A DNA stretch of 64,000 nt from Isochrysis galbana (lineage: Eukaryota; Haptophyta; Isochrysidales; Isochrysidaceae): positions 992,001-1,056,000 of the forward strand of contig CM030933.1 in NCBI GenBank assembly GCA_018136815.1, read 5' to 3'. The translations under genes and the position numbers were made by a program. Shown here piece after piece: positions 22,301-32,960 of this stretch. Below the pieces are notes generated by a model. The model was not told the DNA's origin. It searched no databases and saw nothing but the letters and a program-made list of their open reading frames with translations. The first letter of the stretch is position 1; each line of letters opens with the position of its first letter.

Positions 22301-22393
22301 GCCGCTCAGGCGGAGCACGTCCGCGCCCACCTCGCCCTCCCACTCCAACTCGCGCAGGCGGCGTCGAAGAGAGTGGAGGAGAGAGGCCGCCAT
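19392..22393 (-). CDS. BSD-domain protein with two tandem duplicated modules, six exons
   Basis: Model: exons 22393-21387, 21129-20961, 20801-20604, 20449-20159, 19943-19671 and 19466-19392; about 670 aa. Residues 88-136 form a BSD domain (KKVSELEFWRRYF; the FW...YF signature is at 123-128), found in TFIIH subunit p62 and synapse-associated proteins. Residues 267-327 and 393-453 align without gaps over 61 positions; both end in YxEHCGIExxFGC. Each is followed by a DAE...AF..F..ACR helix. A third unit type (VGTRVTC...PYQ / VRLDIGPLVFAPMDND..IR) occurs twice, each split by a phase-0 intron directly after PYQ. That last unit is familiar to me from algal hypothetical proteins, without a name I can cite. 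Weak points are the exon 1 donor (AA|GTGTGT) and the exon 3 donor (CAG|GCATGC, or GT nine bases later). Confidence 0.72.
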
Positions 22394-22650
22394 CGACCTA
22401 CCTATCTGTGGAGGGGCGGGGCTCGGCGAGGAGAAGAAGGAAGAAGTTCATCTCATTTAATACATGAACTGCTTCCTTTACTAAGAGACTGCTCCTACTA
22501 GCTAACCTCCCTTCTATTTCCCCTCTCTCCTCCCCTCTCGCACATATTTAGATCTTTCTCATCTAACTGCGGATCTTTATCTCTAGGAGTACGCAGGAGG
22601 GTCGCCTCGAGGCTATTCTTTATTTTAACTCTTTACTGCCGGGCCGAAAT

Positions 22651-22820
22651 CCTAGCTGTGAAAAACAGCGAGTGAGGGCTAGAAAAACATTAAAAAACAG
22701 CTGTTTTTGGGAATCGAAAAAAAACAGTAAAAACAGTGCGAAAAACAGTGGGGCCACATACCACAAGGGGGCCGCGCGGAACGCCTCCGCCTCCGCTCCT
22801 CGCTCCTCCGCGTCCTGCGT
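22651..22820 (+). repeat. GAAAAACAG-cluster element, family A copy 2
   Basis: Same orientation and order as 17069-17250: CCTAGCTGTG start, AAAAACAG units, GTGGGGCCACATA, GCGCGGAACGCCTCCGCCTC and the CGTCCTGCGT end. Flanking sequences differ between the two copies, which marks the limits of the unit. Confidence 0.85.
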
Positions 22821-23485
22821 CCTACGCATACATAGGCCGCCGCCGCCGCTGCCCTCTCTCCTCCCCTCGTCCGATGGCGAGCCGCTATCGGTGTTCACAA
22901 CCCCAAGCCCACGCACGCGTCGCGATCCGCGCGCGTGGTGCGTGGTGGTGTGGTGGTGGTGGCCGCTGTCCCGCGCGCACGCCGCGCTCGAGCGCGCCTG
23001 GTACCGGGCTAGTGAGAGTAGTGGTGCTAACGCTCAGTTGATTTATTATTATTACCACTTCATTGGAGGAGAGTTGTAAGTTTCCGCTTTCCGCACGCAG
23101 CCATACATAGTAGCATGTGCTTTTCTTTAAGTCAAGCATGATATTGTACCCTTTGTGCTGTGGAAATGTAGGCTTCATCGGCAACGTAGTCTCCCACCTC
23201 GCGATGGGGGTGTGCGCGGTTGACGCATGGCCTCATGGCTCGTATTCTCCGTGTTGACCGCCCCATCTTATTAGAGTATGTCGCATGTCGCACACTGTGA
23301 GAGGTCCATGCGATGTATAAGATCTAGCGATAACGAGGCGAGCAAAACCCACGCCGAATAGCCTACGACGCCACAGCAAATCAAAGCAACAATGCATGTT
23401 AGAAGCTTCTCTCGCCTTCATCACTCCTCCACCCCTGCTCCATCTCCTCCTTAACTTGTGTACCGGATCTGCCATCTCGTGCGGC
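22821..23485. other. intergenic region with diverged family E repeat
   Basis: 23160-23235 resembles family E (TTCATCGGCAACG, CGCGATGGGGGTGTGCGCGG). The rest shows nothing recognisable apart from the 3' flank of CPSF1. Confidence 0.5.
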
Positions 23486-26400
23486 TTACATAAGCTTGGA
23501 CAGCACGTCGAGCTCCTCCAGGTTCTCAAGGATCACTCCGGGAGTAGTGCCGATTTGTCGTGCTAGCTTCTCCTGGGCACCGTTGCCCAAGGCTGCAAAT
23601 CTTCTCAAGAGCTCGCCGTCTGCGGTACGGCTAAGCTCAGCCTCGCTCATGGCGCCCGAGCCTTCGGCACGAAAGGCGCGCGGGTTTAGGCCACCCACGT
23701 GTGCGAGCGTGCCCGCCAGCTTCTGACCTAGGAAGAATAGGCGGCGGAAGGTCGACTCGTCTGTGGGCGTGAGTACCCCAAGGCCGCCATCGAGGGTAGT
23801 GTATAAGATCGCGTGGCGAGGGAGGGAGGCGACCGCGCTACTTGTGGAACCCCGCTGCGGCAGCCGGGAGGCGGCGCCAGTGCGGGAATCGAGATTGAGG
23901 CGCAGCATGTGGTTCATCGTTGCGCCCATGTGCATCGCCACTTTAGGCAACATAGTTGCGCCCTCACTGGCATCGGCCTCTTGCCGAGAGTAACCGAACA
24001 AGCGAAGACGGGCGCCCTCCTCAGCCAGCGCGAGTAAAAGCCCGCCACCCCCTCCTGAAGCCTTAGGTCCGATGCTTAGGCCGCCCAACGAGAAACTCGT
24101 GTCTAGGAGCAGTTCGCACGCGAAGCCAGCACGTGCATCAAGGCGGTGCGACCGCGCCTCAAAGCATTTCTTCTTGGCGTTCCATGCAACGAGGTGCAGT
24201 CCGCGGAGCGTGTCCCCGACAAGCGCGTAGTTGGACATCGTCGACATGCACGATGCCGTGAATCCTAAGGCGGAACCGGGCGGAGGAGGAGTTTGTGTAT
24301 GGCGGACACTAGGTGCTCGACCAGGGGCAAGGCGCTGGCCTCTAGGAGAAAAGGAGAGGGGCCATAGCCGTGCGCAGCAATGATTCGCTGCCAAACCTGC
24401 ATAATGAAATCCTGCCGGCCGCAGCTCTCCCGCGCGATTCGACCAAATACATAGCTTTTGACCGACAGCACAGAGCAGCATCCCTTGTAGCGAAGCGATG
24501 GCCGTGATAGGCGCCCGCTCTTCATGCTCGAACAAAAGCTTCAACCGCCGGCCGCCCCCGATGCCCGCCTCTGCGTCAATACTAGCCGACGGCGCTGCAG
24601 CCGACGGCGCACCCGCCACCGGCGCCGCGGCGGGGCCCGAGGCTGTGCCCTCGCCCCTAATTAGTTCACTCTTCACCACCGCCAATGGTACGTCTGCTGG
24701 AGCGGATGCATTCGCGGCCGACGCCGGCGCTGCGCTGGCCTCGTCCACGTCAAAGATCAGGAGTCGGCCACCGCAAATGTTGTCCTCGCCTGCCTGCTGA
24801 GCTGTACCGATTACAAGGCGGACGGCGACCTACGGGCAGCCAAGACCGTTGCACAGAAGCGTGTGAATGCTGCTGCGGTTTGAGACCCGCCAGGTGCCAG
24901 GGGATTGGGCGTATGAGCACGAGCGCGCCAGGGTTCCCTCGGCAGCCTTCGTTCCTCGCCCTGCGGGCGCGCTCGTCTGACGTCTCACCTGTTTGGTGAT
25001 CTCGTCTTTGATGGGAAGAGCGCGCATACACATGACCCACTCGTCTTCCTTCAGCGGATACGCCGAGAGTGCCGCCCACGAATGGGCATCAAGGAGCTGC
25101 AGAGAGTAGGCGTCATGCCAACGTGGCGCAGGTGGACGCAGCAGGCGCTCGCGCTCGCTATCACCGAGTGACGACATGTCGGGTGGCGCGTCCGGCGGCG
25201 GGAGATCCAAGCGCTGCATTGGGACGGCGGTCACATGAGGAGCTCAAAAAGGTGACAGTCGGGCTAGGGGAGTGGTCCCGCGTGCGTTGGGAGAATTTTG
25301 GATTGCGGTCGGCAAGCTCGTCGGACGAGGGGCATTGACGATGTGGGCTAGCCCACCCTCTTCCCACCTTCCAACCGTCCACCACTCCCCCCCCCACCCA
25401 CCCCACCCCTACCGCCACCAACTCTTACGACAGGCCCACCTGCTCACGCGTCGAGGTGGCAACACAAATGCACTTCTGCTTCACCATCGGCGCCGCGGCG
25501 TGCGTTGTGGCGCGCATGGGTAGCTTTGTCACCGGCCAGTCCAAGTCATACCTCGTCGGCCTGGCGGCGCTTGGCGGTGGCACCAAAGCGCACGTTCGCA
25601 CGAGGCCGTTCGCATCGGCGAGTATGACACCGTGCGGACACTGCGCTGAGTGGAACGGCGCTGCGCCCGTCACCACGGTTCTCGCGTCCATCCCCAGCAC
25701 GCGCAGCTCGTGGACGAAAACCGAGCCTCGCAGAAAACAAAGTAATTGTGGCCGGCGCCCAAGCATGAGGATGCAGTCGGTAAGGGAAGGGCCGAAGCGC
25801 GGAAAGTGCACGAGAAGTGGTGTGTGGATCGAGAGTTGAAGGGGCGAGCTAGCCCGAGCCGGAGACGTCGTGCCTGCGCTTGGGGCAGGGACTCCAAGCG
25901 CACCGGCGGCGGCGGCCTCACTGCCCGGTTGTCCCGCCTCGGCGTTGACATCTGCACCCGCAGATGCGCCCCCGCCTTGCGGCAGTCTCCGCAGGGCGTG
26001 CCGCGCGAAGCGAATGCCGTGACCAGCTCCATTCAGAGCTCTGTAGAGGAGCAGCCCGCGCCCAGCCATCACGGCGGCGAGCATCGGAGCTGACTCGCCA
26101 TCAGCGCCGGCCGACACCAGCATCACCTCCAGAATTGGCCTATGTGCGCCGTGAGCATTCCCGCTGCTCACTCCCGCGGAACGAGAGGTGTTGTCGGCTG
26201 CGGTCGAGGCCGTGAGCGTTGTGCCGGTGCCCGATGCCGCGCTCGGCATCGGCTCGGTAACGTGGCCGGCTACAGCTCGTGAGTCCACTGTGTCGGGCCG
26301 TTCGCCCGAAGGTAGCACAGTGTTTACGAGCAGTGGCGGCGCGCTACTCAGGGCCGCCGATCGGAAGATGCAGTGCCAATCCGGTAGCGTCCAAATGCCG

Positions 26401-29400
26401 AACCCGCCAGCTTCATCGACGCCTGCGCATAGCACTTGCGGCGCCAAATTCGCGTTCGCCTCGTCATCCTCGCGCGCCAACAGGTCGGCCGCCTCCCCGC
26501 GAAGCATGCCATTGGCAACGGAGGCGTCGATCTTCTTCACGCCCATGGAGATGGGCTGCGTCCCAGGCGAGACGGCCATCGGACCAGGAGACCGCGGCGC
26601 TTGCGAATGAGTTGAGCTTGCCCCCGTGGCGGGGGGCGAAGGAGACGGCGCCGCGCGCGGCATTACTGCAGGGGGCAGCCCAACCGGCGGCGGGAGCGCC
26701 CTTGCTCCTGAACCTAGTCCGGGCGAGCGTGGGGCGTAGCGGGGTGAGGCGGCCTTAGAGGCCGCGCCACGATTGTGGCGCGACGTCGGTCGGTGAGCCT
26801 GTCGAGGTCGCGGTCGACTTGACCCCTTGTCACCTGTCGCGTACAATAGCTCCTCCTCCACTGCTACGGCGGCCGCCATGGAGCTAGCGATGGCCTCAGT
26901 GGCGACGTCTGGCGTTCTGATGCCTGCAAAGGCTCGTCCGGCGTGCTCCGCCGCATCCCCTCCGGCTGCTGAGCGTAGGGCTGCGGCGGTGGGTTGAAAG
27001 AAGCCAAGCCGGCAGTCGTACGACCGGGATGCCACTTGGCTACCACCGTCGCCATGAGCAGCGTCGTGGGCAGCCAAGGAGGAGACGAGTGGGGCACTAT
27101 TCGACGAGACGCCCTGGTATATGGCGGTCGCGGGCGCTACAATGCTGGTTGGTACGTGTACTGTATCGGCGGCGTCGGCTCGCACGGAGGCCTCGTTCGT
27201 GAAAAAGCCTTGCGTGTCCTCGAACAAGGAGGCAACTAGCAGCCTCGGTGCTCCTCTTTGGGGCATGCCGAGAGCCTTGCCGTCGGAGGCGAGCGAGGTC
27301 TCCATGCATGATGCGGTGCCCAGTGCTATCTCTCGCCTTGAGGCATCCGTTGGCGCACTGGCAGCCACGACATCGGCCGTCAGCTGCAAACACATGGTCT
27401 GAGCGCCTTTGGACGTCTCCGAATGGCGGCCGGAGTCACTGGCTGACGGACTATCGACGGTTGTGAGCCGGTTGCTTGGATCGGCGGCCGCCTCATCAAT
27501 CTTGAGAAGCCAAGGCGTCCCGTCGTCGAGCAATGCGAGCGCGAGCGAGCCAGCCATGCTGGCGGCGGAGATGCTCCTTCCAGGCGGCGGAGCGACAGAG
27601 TGTACCACCGCGTCACCGGCGAGTAGCCGCGCCCGCTCGCTGTGAACGTGCAGAGCTCCCCGCTCTGTCGAAGCAAGTAGCAGTGTGGCTCGTGCGTCGC
27701 GCGAGCCGGCCCCAACGCGAGGTCCGTCGGGAGCTAGCTGAAAGAGGCGCGAGCCATCGCCGTCGCCGACAAGCGCCAGCCGATGCGCCAAGCACGCGGC
27801 GTTGGCCGCCTCCGCCGCCTCTGCACGCCCACGGGGCGTGTGCGCGCTGCTGCCAGAGGCGCGCATGTTGGCAACCACCTCCTTGAGTTGACCGTTGGGC
27901 GCCCCTAGTGTGAAAACGGAGCGACAGCCGCTTACCTAGCCACGGAGAACATGGGTAAGAGGATTGGAAGGATTCCCATTTCGCCAGCGGGGAGCGCTGC
28001 CCTGCGCGTATATGGGCCCACGGGGGGAGAAGGGGGGGCGCGCGCACCTGACGCACGCTAACCGTCCGTAGCCGGATGCCGGGAGAGGTTAGGGCGATCG
28101 CGCCGCTGCGCCCCCGGCCACAGCAGATTAATAGCTGCGGTGGTGAGGGAATCGCGCCCGCAGGCAGTGCCATGTCGGAAGGGGCGGGCACGAGGCTCAT
28201 GCCCGTTGGTGGGGCGACGCATGGCAGCACGTCCAAGATGCGAGCGGTCGCGCGGGCGGGCGGGCCGGCGCCCCCGCCGCCGGTCTGAGAGGTCGTACTG
28301 GCGTACAAGTATGCCTCGTCCGCTTTGGCTTCCTCCTCGGCCCTCATCTCCGCCTCAAAGGCGGCGAGTGCGGCCTCCTCTGGGGTGAGCTCCGTTGTCG
28401 CGTCTGCCGCCGTGAACAGCGATTCGGTAGTAGCGAGAGGGCCAGGCGCACCCATAGTGCTGCCACCTCGCGGTTGATAATTGACGGGCTCTTGACCGAC
28501 GGGCTCAGCGTCAGGCTCCTCGCCATCTGCGGACACGTTGGCGTCTTCCACCGCAGTGCGCTGCCGTTTCGTTGCCCGGTTTACTCCGTCTGCTGCATCT
28601 CCATTCTCCGTTACGGGCCCGTCGGGGTCGTCGGCCCTGTCGGAGTTAACAGTGGCACCGCCGCACGCGGCAGCCTCCTCCTCGCGCACTTTTCGCTGCC
28701 GTGGCGGAGCGCGCGGTGGCGGCAGTGGTGGCGCGGGTGAAAAAGCGCGCCGGGCGACGTTTTGCGCGGGCAAGCCGACGTGCAGCAGCATGGAATCAGC
28801 TACTGATGACGCGAGGAACAGGGCCCCTCCGTCGCCCACTGGGCAGATGGAGCGCGCGGGTGAGGTGGAGGCGATCTTGAGCGCCTCGATGGCTATTACG
28901 CGGTTGCCGCTAAGCTTGAAACCGAGCACGATCAGCTCACCGGAAAAGAGCGAGATGGCTACGCGCGGCGGTGTCACCTCGCCCGTTGCGCCCACGGGCG
29001 CAGGCAGCAGCGTGGCGGCGGCGCCGCGAAGAGAGACGGAAAGCGATGAAGGGCCATCGTGTAGGCGTGTGAGCGAGCAGCGCGCCTCACCGTTGAGCGC
29101 AACACCGTGGGCATGGACCTGCAGGGTAGCGTGGGTGGAATGTGGTGCAGAAAGCGATGACATCGGCGGCTGCACACACTTGGCTGCGGCCTGCATGTCA
29201 CCACGCACCGCCCCCTACTCACCTGCTCCACCCAAACGAGCGCGTTATCAGCGATGACGAGAGCGCCGCCCGCCGGTTTAGGCAGCGGAAGTACTCGCGT
29301 CGAGTTACTCGGAAGCCCCTCCCGTCGCCAAAGGACGTCCGAGCGGCCATTGGCGGGTGAGAAAGATACTACGGCGACGGCGCACGTGCAAGGATTCCAA

Positions 29401-30637
29401 CGCTTGTCGGGCGGCACCCACCTGCATGTGTGTCGGCAGGGCGAGGGATCGGTTAGGGCTGAGGTGTTCGCTGTCGCGCCTTCTCTGTTTCTCGGCCGGA
29501 TGGGGGCGAGAGGGACGAGGGGCGCATCGGGGCGAGGTCCACGTAGCCGCGCGGACCACCCTCGCGGGCGATCGCAGCCCAGCCCTCGGCGCATAGCACG
29601 CACCGCATATCGCTTCGGCCTGGCCACGTCTGCCTAGGATCTGCGAGCACAATCGCCGTGGGTTGAAGCCGCTCCTCTAGGAAGCCGGCGTCTATCGCAT
29701 GCGGCATGCCAGCCTCGTTCAAGTTGACGCGCCACCACGCCGGCGGTGCTGGTGGCGGGCTACCAAGCGCGGGCTCCGTGTGAGCGGGTTGCACTAGCAG
29801 CCTGGCGGCAGGCGAATGACCGTGGGCGGGCGCAGGCTCTTCGCCTGCACGGCTTGTTGCGGCTGCCGCCTTTGCATTCGCGAGCGCCTCGACTCTGGCG
29901 GCGGCCGAGCTAGCCGCGACTGCGAGCGCCGAGGCAGCAGCGACTGCGGCCGCATGCGTGCTCCCTCCCTCGCCGATCGCCGCGCCAGCCGCTGCCGCGT
30001 TGGCAGCATCGGCTGCCTTGGCCGCCGCCGCTGCCGCCTCCTCCTCCGCCTCGTCTAGCTCTGAGCGGCCAGCATGCTTCCCCTCTGTCGCGAGCAGCAC
30101 TCCGCCCGCGTGTGCGGCCGCACCGGGTATGAGCGGCACCGCGAGCAGCACGGAAGAGAAGGCGAGCACGAGCGCGAGGCGCGACGATGTCGGGGTGCAG
30201 CTCGAGTTGGCGTCAGAGGCGCTCGAGGAGAAGCGCTCGGCCAGCAGCTTTGGAGGGAGAGGAGCATCGATGCAGCCGAGCCCTTCCCTCAGAGGCCCCA
30301 GCGCGAGTGTTGAGCGGGTGCGCAGGAATCCAGAGAGCGGCTCGGCCTCAAGGACACACAGGGTCGCTGGAGCTACCAGCACAAGCAAGGAGTCGACCGT
30401 AGGAGCCCCCGCTGGCTCGCCGAAGCCCCGAGAGAGGCGGACGGCACTCACCGACAAAACTCTTCCCGCGAGTTCCTGCCTGAGCAGCAGGCGGAGGGGG
30501 GGTCCCGAGGCGTAGACGTCCAGCAGGGTGCCTCGGCTGACCACCACGCAGGACTCCTCCCCTCCAAACAGCCTCGCACACGAGCACCACTCGGCAGTGG
30601 AGGGGGCGAGAAGGCCGACGTCGACTAGCGCTACCAT
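23486..30637 (-). CDS. CPSF1: CPSF160/CFT1, cleavage and polyadenylation specificity factor subunit 1, seven exons
   Basis: Model: exons 30637-29604, 29421-29223, 29169-28048 (or from 29190), 27935-25440, 25213-24989, 24829-24397 and 24264-23486; phases agree at every join; about 2,095 aa versus roughly 1,440 in animals. Family matches include TWPGR before the first intron, LPLPKPAGGALVIADNALVW (family: PIGGVLVI..NS), AHGVALN, a GRGRSGAIAL propeller strand, GEDNICGGRLLIFDVDEA (family: GEE..CRGRILI.DV), the SNYALVGD strand, and the C-terminus AILYTTLDGGLGVLTPTDES, AGLNPRAFR, DGELLRRF, IGTTPGVILENLEELD. The protein is the beta-propeller scaffold of the complex recognising AAUAAA. The extra length is Ala/Ser/Pro-rich insertions in exons 1, 3 and 4. 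Exon 2 is joined in phase 2 (CG|G). The N-terminal ATG is the first plausible one. Confidence 0.92.
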
Positions 30638-30902
30638 CGGCGCGCGGGCGGGGGTAAGCCGGCGGGTAGAATGTAAACCAGCTAGGAGAAAGAGACCGTC
30701 AACCAGGACGGGAACGTAGCAGGCGGATAGGCACTCACTCCAGCACGCCTACGTATGGAATATGGAATGCGAATTCACCTCCTTCTTGGGTATAAATTGG
30801 CCAGAGGCCGAAAACAAATGCATCCGTATCTTGCTGTATTGGGATCGACGCGCTGATACATGTTGGCTCGTTGGCTCTATGTCTCTATGTTATTCTATGT
30901 TT

Positions 30903-31327
30903 GGAGCGTCGGCGTCGTCATGCGCAGCGTGTGCGCCCGCTCGTCGACAACCCACTGGAGCTCGACTCGGTCGTTGTACCGTCGAGTGGTGGTGCGCCTC
31001 CCCTCGTTCGGCCATAGAGGTGGTGTCGTCGAGGGTGGCGGAGCGTCGGCGTCGTCATGCGCAGCGCGTGCGCCCGCGCGCCCGCTCGTCGACAACCCAC
31101 TGGAGCTCGACTCGGTCGTTGTACGTTGTACAGTCGAGTGGTAGTGTGCACCCCTCGTTGGGCCAGAGGGGTTGTGTCGTCGAGGGTGGCGGAGCGTCGG
31201 CGTCGTCATGCGCAGCGCGTGCGCCCGCTCGTCGACAACCCACTGGAGCTCGACTCGGTCGTTGTACCGTCGAGTGGTGGTGCGCCTCCCCTCGTTCGGC
31301 CAGAGGGGTTGTGTCGTCGAGGGTATC
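30903..31327 (+). repeat. three tandem units of 137-151 bp
   Basis: Units start at 30903, 31040 and 31191 with GGAGCGTCGGCGTCGTCATG and contain GCTCGTCGACAACCCACTGG and CGTCGAGTGGT. Unit 2 is longer because of small internal duplications (CGCGCGCCCG and GTACGTT). Both strands are open in several frames only because the unit lacks stops; not a gene. Confidence 0.9.
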
Positions 31328-31334
31328 GCGCCGT

Positions 31335-31451
31335 AGCGTACGCACGCACGGCGTGCACCCGGGTGATTGCGACTCATCACACCTGTCCCGTGAGAGACAT
31401 CTGTTCTTTTGCCTGTTTATGTAATTGTAAGCCTTAGGCCACCACAGGGGC
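31335..31451 (+). repeat. dispersed repeat family K, interrupted by hAT insertion (left part)
   Basis: Contains the palindromic CACGGCGTGCACC and then TGATTGCGACTCATCACACC, TGTCCCGTGAGAGA and TTTTGCCTGTTTATGTAA. It is the same sequence as 32825-32930 and related to 59085-59425. It ends at the hAT target duplication. Confidence 0.8.
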
Positions 31452-32730
31452 TAGGCCCAGGCCAGGATATCCCGGATATCTATTTGGATATTTGGGCAGC
31501 TTTGCCGGAAATGGATATCTTTTGGATATGGCTGGGATATTTGGGCTGTTTTGAGGCGGTGGCACCCAAAAAAAAAACTATTGTCCGTCTTCGGAGAGCA
31601 AGCTGCGAGCAGCGAGGTGGAGGGGGGTGACGAGGGCGCTCTGCCGCCGAAATGCCACAAGGTGGGCTTGCACTGCTTGCCCCTGCCCGCGTCGCCCTAC
31701 CATTGCACAATCACCCTCATGCCGCTCGTGGCTCGCGGCTCGCCGTTTGGGGCAGCTGCATAGTTGCATCATCAGTCATCATGCGCTCGCGTGTGCGACG
31801 CGGCGAGTGAGTCACACAGCCCAGCTTGCTGCCCTTGCCCTTCCTTGCCCTTGCTCACGCGCTTGGGCGTCATCGTCACTCACCCGCCTGTCATCTCCTT
31901 GTCCTTGCGCAGTATCGAGCCGCTCGAGGCGCGCCACGGCGCGCCTGCGCAGGAACAACGACCTCAACGTCCAGGGGCGCCACAACGACAACGATGAGAC
32001 CGAGTCGCGCGAGTACTCGGAGAGCATGGATAACTTGGAGGAGGATGTGGAGCGTGGCATTGAACCCGCGAGCGAGGAGGAGAATCAAGAGGAGATCGAG
32101 ATGGATGGCGTCACCGCGTCCTCTATCCTAGAGGTGGGCACGCGTGTCATGCACGAGACCCTCGGCGAGGGCGTCATCACGACCACGGGCAACGGCACGT
32201 TGTATGGGAACAAGATGGTGGAGTTGGAGTACCTCACCCACTTGGACAACAAGCGCAAGCGCAAATGGGTGTATGAAGATGTGTATGTGGCCCATGATCT
32301 ATCTATGTATCAATAAGCAAAATGAGATGAGTAGGAGCCTGTGGTATCAAATTTCGTGCGAGTGAGGGCGTGCATAAATGCTGCGCGCGAGTGCAAGAGT
32401 TAGCCTCAGCCAGTCCGTCCGTGTCACTCACAGCTGGGTGAGGAGGGGAGAGGGGTGGATTGAAGATGGGAGGGAGAGGAGAGAGGGCAGAGAGGGGAAA
32501 GGGCTGGTGGAGAGTGAGTGGATGGAAGTGGAGGGGGGTGGAGAGGTAGGTTTGGAGAGGTGGGACGCCGGGCGCACCGGGCGACGACGCGGCGAAGGTA
32601 TAGATGTGTACTATTATAATAGTAGATTGTGGATATTTCTTGAGATATTTGGGGTTATGGGTTGGATATTTTTTGGATATATTTCATGGATATTTGGGCA
32701 AAAATTTGTGGATATCCTGGCCTACCCCTA
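31452..32730 (+). mobile_element. complete hAT-type transposon, 1,279 bp, with passenger gene
   Basis: Flanked by a perfect 8-bp direct duplication ACAGGGGC (31444-31451 and 32731-32738), the length made by hAT transposases. The 21-bp terminal inverted repeats start TAGG and end AGGCCAGGATATCC, differing only at positions 5-7 (CCC left, GGT when the right end is read inward). Both ends carry subterminal clusters of GGATATTTGGGC-like motifs (31458-31555 and 32625-32720). No transposase is present, so the copy is non-autonomous. The related copy at 49264-50164 contains a hAT dimerisation region, which ties the ends to that superfamily. Confidence 0.92.
31652..32316 (+). CDS. passenger gene inside hAT element, two exons, 137 aa
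   Basis: Model: exons 31652-31661 and 31913-32316. The first encodes only MPQ plus one base (ATG CCA CAA G|GTGGGC); the 251-bp intron ends in a strong pyrimidine tract and TTGCGCAG. The protein starts MPQVSSRSRRATARLRR, has an acidic middle, and ends in a compact domain: VGTRVMHETLGEGVI, GNKMVELEYLTH, KRKRKWVYEDVYV. The GTRV.H...GEG.V pattern resembles small SH3/Tudor-like barrels in algal proteins; no named family is recognised. It lies entirely within the transposon ends, so it is either an element gene or a captured host segment. The second exon is firmer than the first. Confidence 0.5.
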
Positions 32731-32738
32731 ACAGGGGC

Positions 32739-32960
32739 ACCGTAGAGGAAAAAGAAAAAGTTGTTATGCCCACGCACGGCGTCCCCGCGGGGGGAAACGA
32801 TGCACATCGCGCCATGCGCACGCACGGCGTGCACCTGGATGATTGCAACTCATCACACCTGTCCCGTGAGAGATCGAATTCTGTTATTTTGCCTGTTTAT
32901 GTAAGTGTGAGCCTTAGGCACCGCAAGGGCACCGTGCACCGTAGAGGAAAAGTTGCCGTT
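32739..32960 (+). repeat. dispersed repeat family K, right part plus an uninterrupted copy
   Basis: From 32739 the interrupted K copy continues (ACCGTAGAGGAAAA). A second K copy with CACGGCG palindromes, GATTGCAACTCATCACACCT and TTTTGCCTGTTTATGTAAG follows, and its counterpart of the insertion site (GCCTTAGGCACCGCAAGGGC, then ACCGTAGAGGAAAAG) has no insertion. Confidence 0.8.

Noticed and set aside
30895-31424. Overlapping frames of 160-220 codons on both strands
   Set aside because: They arise because the 137-151 bp tandem unit lacks stops; the encoded repeats change frame between units.
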